DNA of 7,805 bases from an uncultured Clostridia bacterium (GTDB lineage Bacteria > Bacillota > Clostridia > Oscillospirales > Acutalibacteraceae). The stretch covers positions 1 through 7,805 of the forward strand of contig CAMBNE010000037.1 of the NCBI GenBank assembly GCA_945868935.1, in the 5' to 3' direction. A program made the position numbers and the translations under genes. The notes beneath the pieces were generated by a model. The model worked only from the letters and a program-made list of their open reading frames with translations, ran no database searches and had not been told where the DNA came from. Positions 5,417 through 7,805 of this stretch are shown one piece after another (position 1 is the first letter of the stretch; each line of letters opens with the position of its first letter).

Positions 5417-7429
5417 TTGTTTAAAAGGATTTTGTCCTGCACATTGTCTGCTTTGCTTTTAGCAGGCTCTCTGTCTGCTTTTGCAGGCTGTTCTCAGCAA
5501 GGCTCTTCGGAAAATAATGCTGAGTCTGTTGACTTCAAAACTGCCGACAAGGTTGCCGACGGCGCAATTTTACAGGCTTTCTGTTGGGACTTCAACACAA
5601 TCAGGGAGTCAATGCCCGATATTGCGGCGGCAGGTTTTTCAGCCGTTCAGACTTCGCCAATCAATGAATGTCTTGAGGGCGAGAACGGCGGAATGGAGCT
5701 TTACGGCAACGGAAAGTGGTATTATCACTACCAGCCGACCGATTTTAAAATCGGCAACTATCAGCTCGGAACACGTGACGAATTCAAGGCTATGTGTGAC
5801 GAGGCTGAAAAATACGGCGTAAAGGTTATTGTTGACATAATCGCAAACCACACCACTCCCGAAACCGACGCTGTCAGTGAGGATTTAATCAAGGCAGGCG
5901 GCGGAAGCCTTGAAACGCTCTACCACAAGGGCAACGCAAATGACATAAAGGATTACGGCGACCGCCTTGAATGTACAACCTATAAGATGGGCGGACTTCC
6001 CGATATCAACACAGAAAGAACATCTTTTCAGGATTACTTCCTTGAATTTATCAACGATTGCATAGCCTGCGGCGCAGACGGCTTCCGTTATGACACTGCA
6101 AAGCATATAGGCTTGCCCGATGACCCCAAAGAGGACGACGGATTTAAAAATAATTTCTGGGAAAGAGCATTAACGGAAATGAATAATGCCGACAATATGT
6201 TTGTATACGGCGAGGTGCTTCAGGGCAACAACGACAGAATTGCCGCATACATAGACGCAATCGGCAGAACAACCTCAAGCACATACGGCAGTAAAATCCG
6301 TTCAGCCGTTACGGGCAATATGATTGACACAAGCGCAGTTACCGACTACTGGCTCGGCGATGCTCCGCTTAATATGGTAACGTGGGTTGAATCTCACGAT
6401 AACTACATCAATGACGGCACATGGAATCAGCTGACAAACGAGCAGGTTATCCTCGGCTGGTCAATCATCACAGCACGTAAGGACGGCACACCGCTGTTTT
6501 TCTCACGTCCCTATGACTGCTCATTGACAAACGAGTGGGGAATGAACAGAATCGGCACTCAGGGCGACGATATGTACAAGGATAAGAGAGTTTCCGCTGT
6601 AAACTTCTTCCGTACCGCAATGATTGGCGAGGAAGAAAACCTTGTAAATCCCAACCTCGACTCAACCGTTCTTCTGATTGAGAGAGGAGAGAAGGGACTT
6701 GTAATCGTCAACACAAGCGACGAGGCTGCAGTTGACTTTGAAACAAATCTTGCAGACGGAACATACGTTGACCGCGTTGACGAAAAGACCGAGTATGTTG
6801 TTAAGAACGGCAAGATTACCTGCGAAACTCCGATTCCTGAAAATTCCGTTGTAGTTCTCTACAACGAGGGCTACACAAATTATGCCGAGAGTGCAAACGT
6901 AGGCGTTGCAGAGGGTACGGAGTTTACCTTTGACGGCGATTCAACAGAGGTTACTCTCACGCTTGAAAACGGCAAAAACGCAACATATTCGCTTAACGGC
7001 GGCAAGGCTGTTTCGTTTAAAAACGGCGACAAGGTTAAGGTGAAAGCCGGAGAGGACGGTAAAGTCGGCGTGCTTGAGCTTCGTGCAGAAAACGAGCAGG
7101 GCGTTAAGACCTACGAAAGAGTTGAGTTTACCTACAAGAAGAATTACGAAATCAAGAAGGGCACAAAGGTTTACTTTGAAAAGCCCGACAGCGATAACTG
7201 GGGCGACGAGCTTTACGCCTATGTTTATGACGATATCGGCAACGAAAACGATATGTGGCCGGGACTTGAAATGACAAAGGAATCCGACGGAAAATACAGC
7301 TACACCTTTGAGCTGAGCTGGGAAACACCGTACATTATCTTTAATGACGGCGACGCAACAGACAGTGTGCAGTATCCCGAAGGACAGGGCCTTGTTGTAG
7401 AGCCTGACAAAACCTACACAGTTGAATAA
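5417..7429 (+). CDS. AmyE-like GH13 alpha-amylase lipoprotein with CBM26
   Basis: A surface alpha-amylase hydrolysing internal alpha-1,4 bonds of starch. Numbering from TTG 5417 (670 residues; the in-frame GTG at 5408 would add three). The lipoprotein signal peptide FKRILSC...AFAG|C puts the lipidated cysteine at 25. The GH13 barrel is at about 45-405: region I DIIANH (140-145), region V MGGLPDIN (191-198), region II GFRYDTAKH with nucleophile Asp226, region III YGEV with acid/base Glu266, and region IV ESHDN with Asp328. QTSPIN, YQPTDFKIGN and TPLFFSRP closely resemble Bacillus AmyE, pointing to subfamily GH13_28. Domain C follows to about 485, a beta-rich module of uncertain family at about 490-575, and a starch-binding CBM26 at about 582-670 with aromatic residues Trp595, Tyr600, Tyr602 and Trp614. 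No dockerin, cohesin or sortase signal is present. It has its own promoter. All catalytic residues are intact, so it is probably active. Confidence 0.95.
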   Translation: MFKRILSCTLSALLLAGSLSAFAGCSQQGSSENNAESVDFKTADKVADGAILQAFCWDFNTIRESMPDIAAAGFSAVQTSPINECLEGENGGMELYGNGKWYYHYQPTDFKIGNYQLGTRDEFKAMCDEAEKYGVKVIVDIIANHTTPETDAVSEDLIKAGGGSLETLYHKGNANDIKDYGDRLECTTYKMGGLPDINTERTSFQDYFLEFINDCIACGADGFRYDTAKHIGLPDDPKEDDGFKNNFWERALTEMNNADNMFVYGEVLQGNNDRIAAYIDAIGRTTSSTYGSKIRSAVTGNMIDTSAVTDYWLGDAPLNMVTWVESHDNYINDGTWNQLTNEQVILGWSIITARKDGTPLFFSRPYDCSLTNEWGMNRIGTQGDDMYKDKRVSAVNFFRTAMIGEEENLVNPNLDSTVLLIERGEKGLVIVNTSDEAAVDFETNLADGTYVDRVDEKTEYVVKNGKITCETPIPENSVVVLYNEGYTNYAESANVGVAEGTEFTFDGDSTEVTLTLENGKNATYSLNGGKAVSFKNGDKVKVKAGEDGKVGVLELRAENEQGVKTYERVEFTYKKNYEIKKGTKVYFEKPDSDNWGDELYAYVYDDIGNENDMWPGLEMTKESDGKYSYTFELSWETPYIIFNDGDATDSVQYPEGQGLVVEPDKTYTVE

Positions 7430-7476
7430 CGGCTTAGCCGAAAAATAATGCAATAATACTTCAACGGAGGACTCAG

Positions 7477-7805
7477 ATGAGTGATTTAAAAAATGTAAAA
7501 ATGGAAGGCAGTAAGGTACCTGCCGAGCAGATAAAGAATCCCGAGGATGTGAGCGCAATTGAAAAGATGCAGGCTGACGGATGCAAGGAAAATATCGACG
7601 CAATGATTGATGAGGTTATCAAGGCGAAGTTCATTCTTCCGGCAAAGGTTACGCCCACAAGACAGGCAAAAACCCAGAACGGCAGAACTGTTATGGAGCA
7701 GTCAACACAGGTGCAGTTCAGACTTCTTGAAAATGGTAATAAAGAAAAAGACTTCGGTGTTTTCACCGACACAGACGAGCTTTACAAGTGGAACGATAAC
7801 CAGTC
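7477..7805 (+). CDS. SseB-like protein, N-terminal part (cut by window edge)
   Basis: An open reading frame running off the right edge; 109 complete codons are visible. The start ATG is well supported by CGGAGGA (7465-7471) six bases upstream. The product begins MSDLKNVKMEGSKV and contains AKFILPAKV (50-58), QFRLL (79-83) and FGVFTDTDELYKWND (93-107), which resemble the SseB N-terminal domain found in many Clostridia proteins of unclear role. No signal peptide or membrane segment is seen, so it is probably cytoplasmic. It begins 47 nt after the amylase stop with only a small CGGC/GCCG hairpin (7430-7440) and no T-run between, so read-through is possible. A weak promoter-like pair also exists (TTGAAT 7422-7427, AATAAT 7444-7449, 16 bases apart). 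Family call is moderate. Confidence 0.75.
   Translation, partial: MSDLKNVKMEGSKVPAEQIKNPEDVSAIEKMQADGCKENIDAMIDEVIKAKFILPAKVTPTRQAKTQNGRTVMEQSTQVQFRLLENGNKEKDFGVFTDTDELYKWNDNQ

Noticed and set aside
7430..7440. CGGC-TTA-GCCG hairpin after the amylase stop codon
   Set aside because: Only a 4-bp stem and followed by A residues rather than T, so not an intrinsic terminator.
6941..7603. 220-codon - strand reading frame across the amylase end and the next gene
   Set aside because: It overlaps the CBM26 region and the SseB-like start, both well supported on the + strand; its cysteine- and valine-rich product looks like a shadow frame.

Overview
The window looks like chromosomal DNA of a low-to-moderate GC, Gram-positive gut-type Clostridia, most likely Ruminococcus/Oscillospirales-like. 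This is inferred from strong Shine-Dalgarno sites, a Mini-ribonuclease III, a type I dockerin on a secreted protein, an AmyE-like starch-degrading lipoprotein with a C-terminal starch-binding module, and intergenic DNA full of small palindromic repeats. No tRNA, rRNA, CRISPR array, insertion sequence or phage gene was seen.

Layout. Positions 1-386 carry no credible gene. They hold a composite of short inverted and direct repeats, including two modules of the same architecture. A housekeeping block on the + strand follows: obg (ribosome-assembly GTPase), then mrnC 30 nt downstream (23S rRNA maturation). Both act in ribosome biogenesis and are probably co-transcribed. From the mrnC stop codon onward lies a ~130-nt imperfect palindrome resembling a small miniature repeat element, followed by a YitT-family membrane protein gene whose unit ends at a clear intrinsic terminator.

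The T-run of that terminator abuts a near-consensus SigA promoter (TTGACG-17-TATAAT with an extended -10). This drives a secreted dockerin protein of unknown function. A bidirectional hairpin terminator separates it from a convergent gene for a GT2 glycosyltransferase fused to a GtrA-type membrane domain. A 226-nt divergent intergenic region then carries candidate promoters for the glycosyltransferase (-) and for a large GH13 alpha-amylase lipoprotein (+). The start of an SseB-like protein gene is cut by the right edge.

How the genes fit together. The dockerin protein and the amylase suggest extracellular polysaccharide (starch) use. The amylase is lipid-anchored and has no dockerin, and the dockerin protein has no recognisable catalytic domain, so the window gives no direct evidence that they form one complex. 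The GT2-GtrA protein points to lipid-linked sugar transfer or envelope polysaccharide work.

I found no convincing wholly new biological system. The best second-look items are the large palindrome after mrnC, the paired repeat modules upstream of obg, the uncharacterised domain of the dockerin protein, and altered positions in the Obg G domain.
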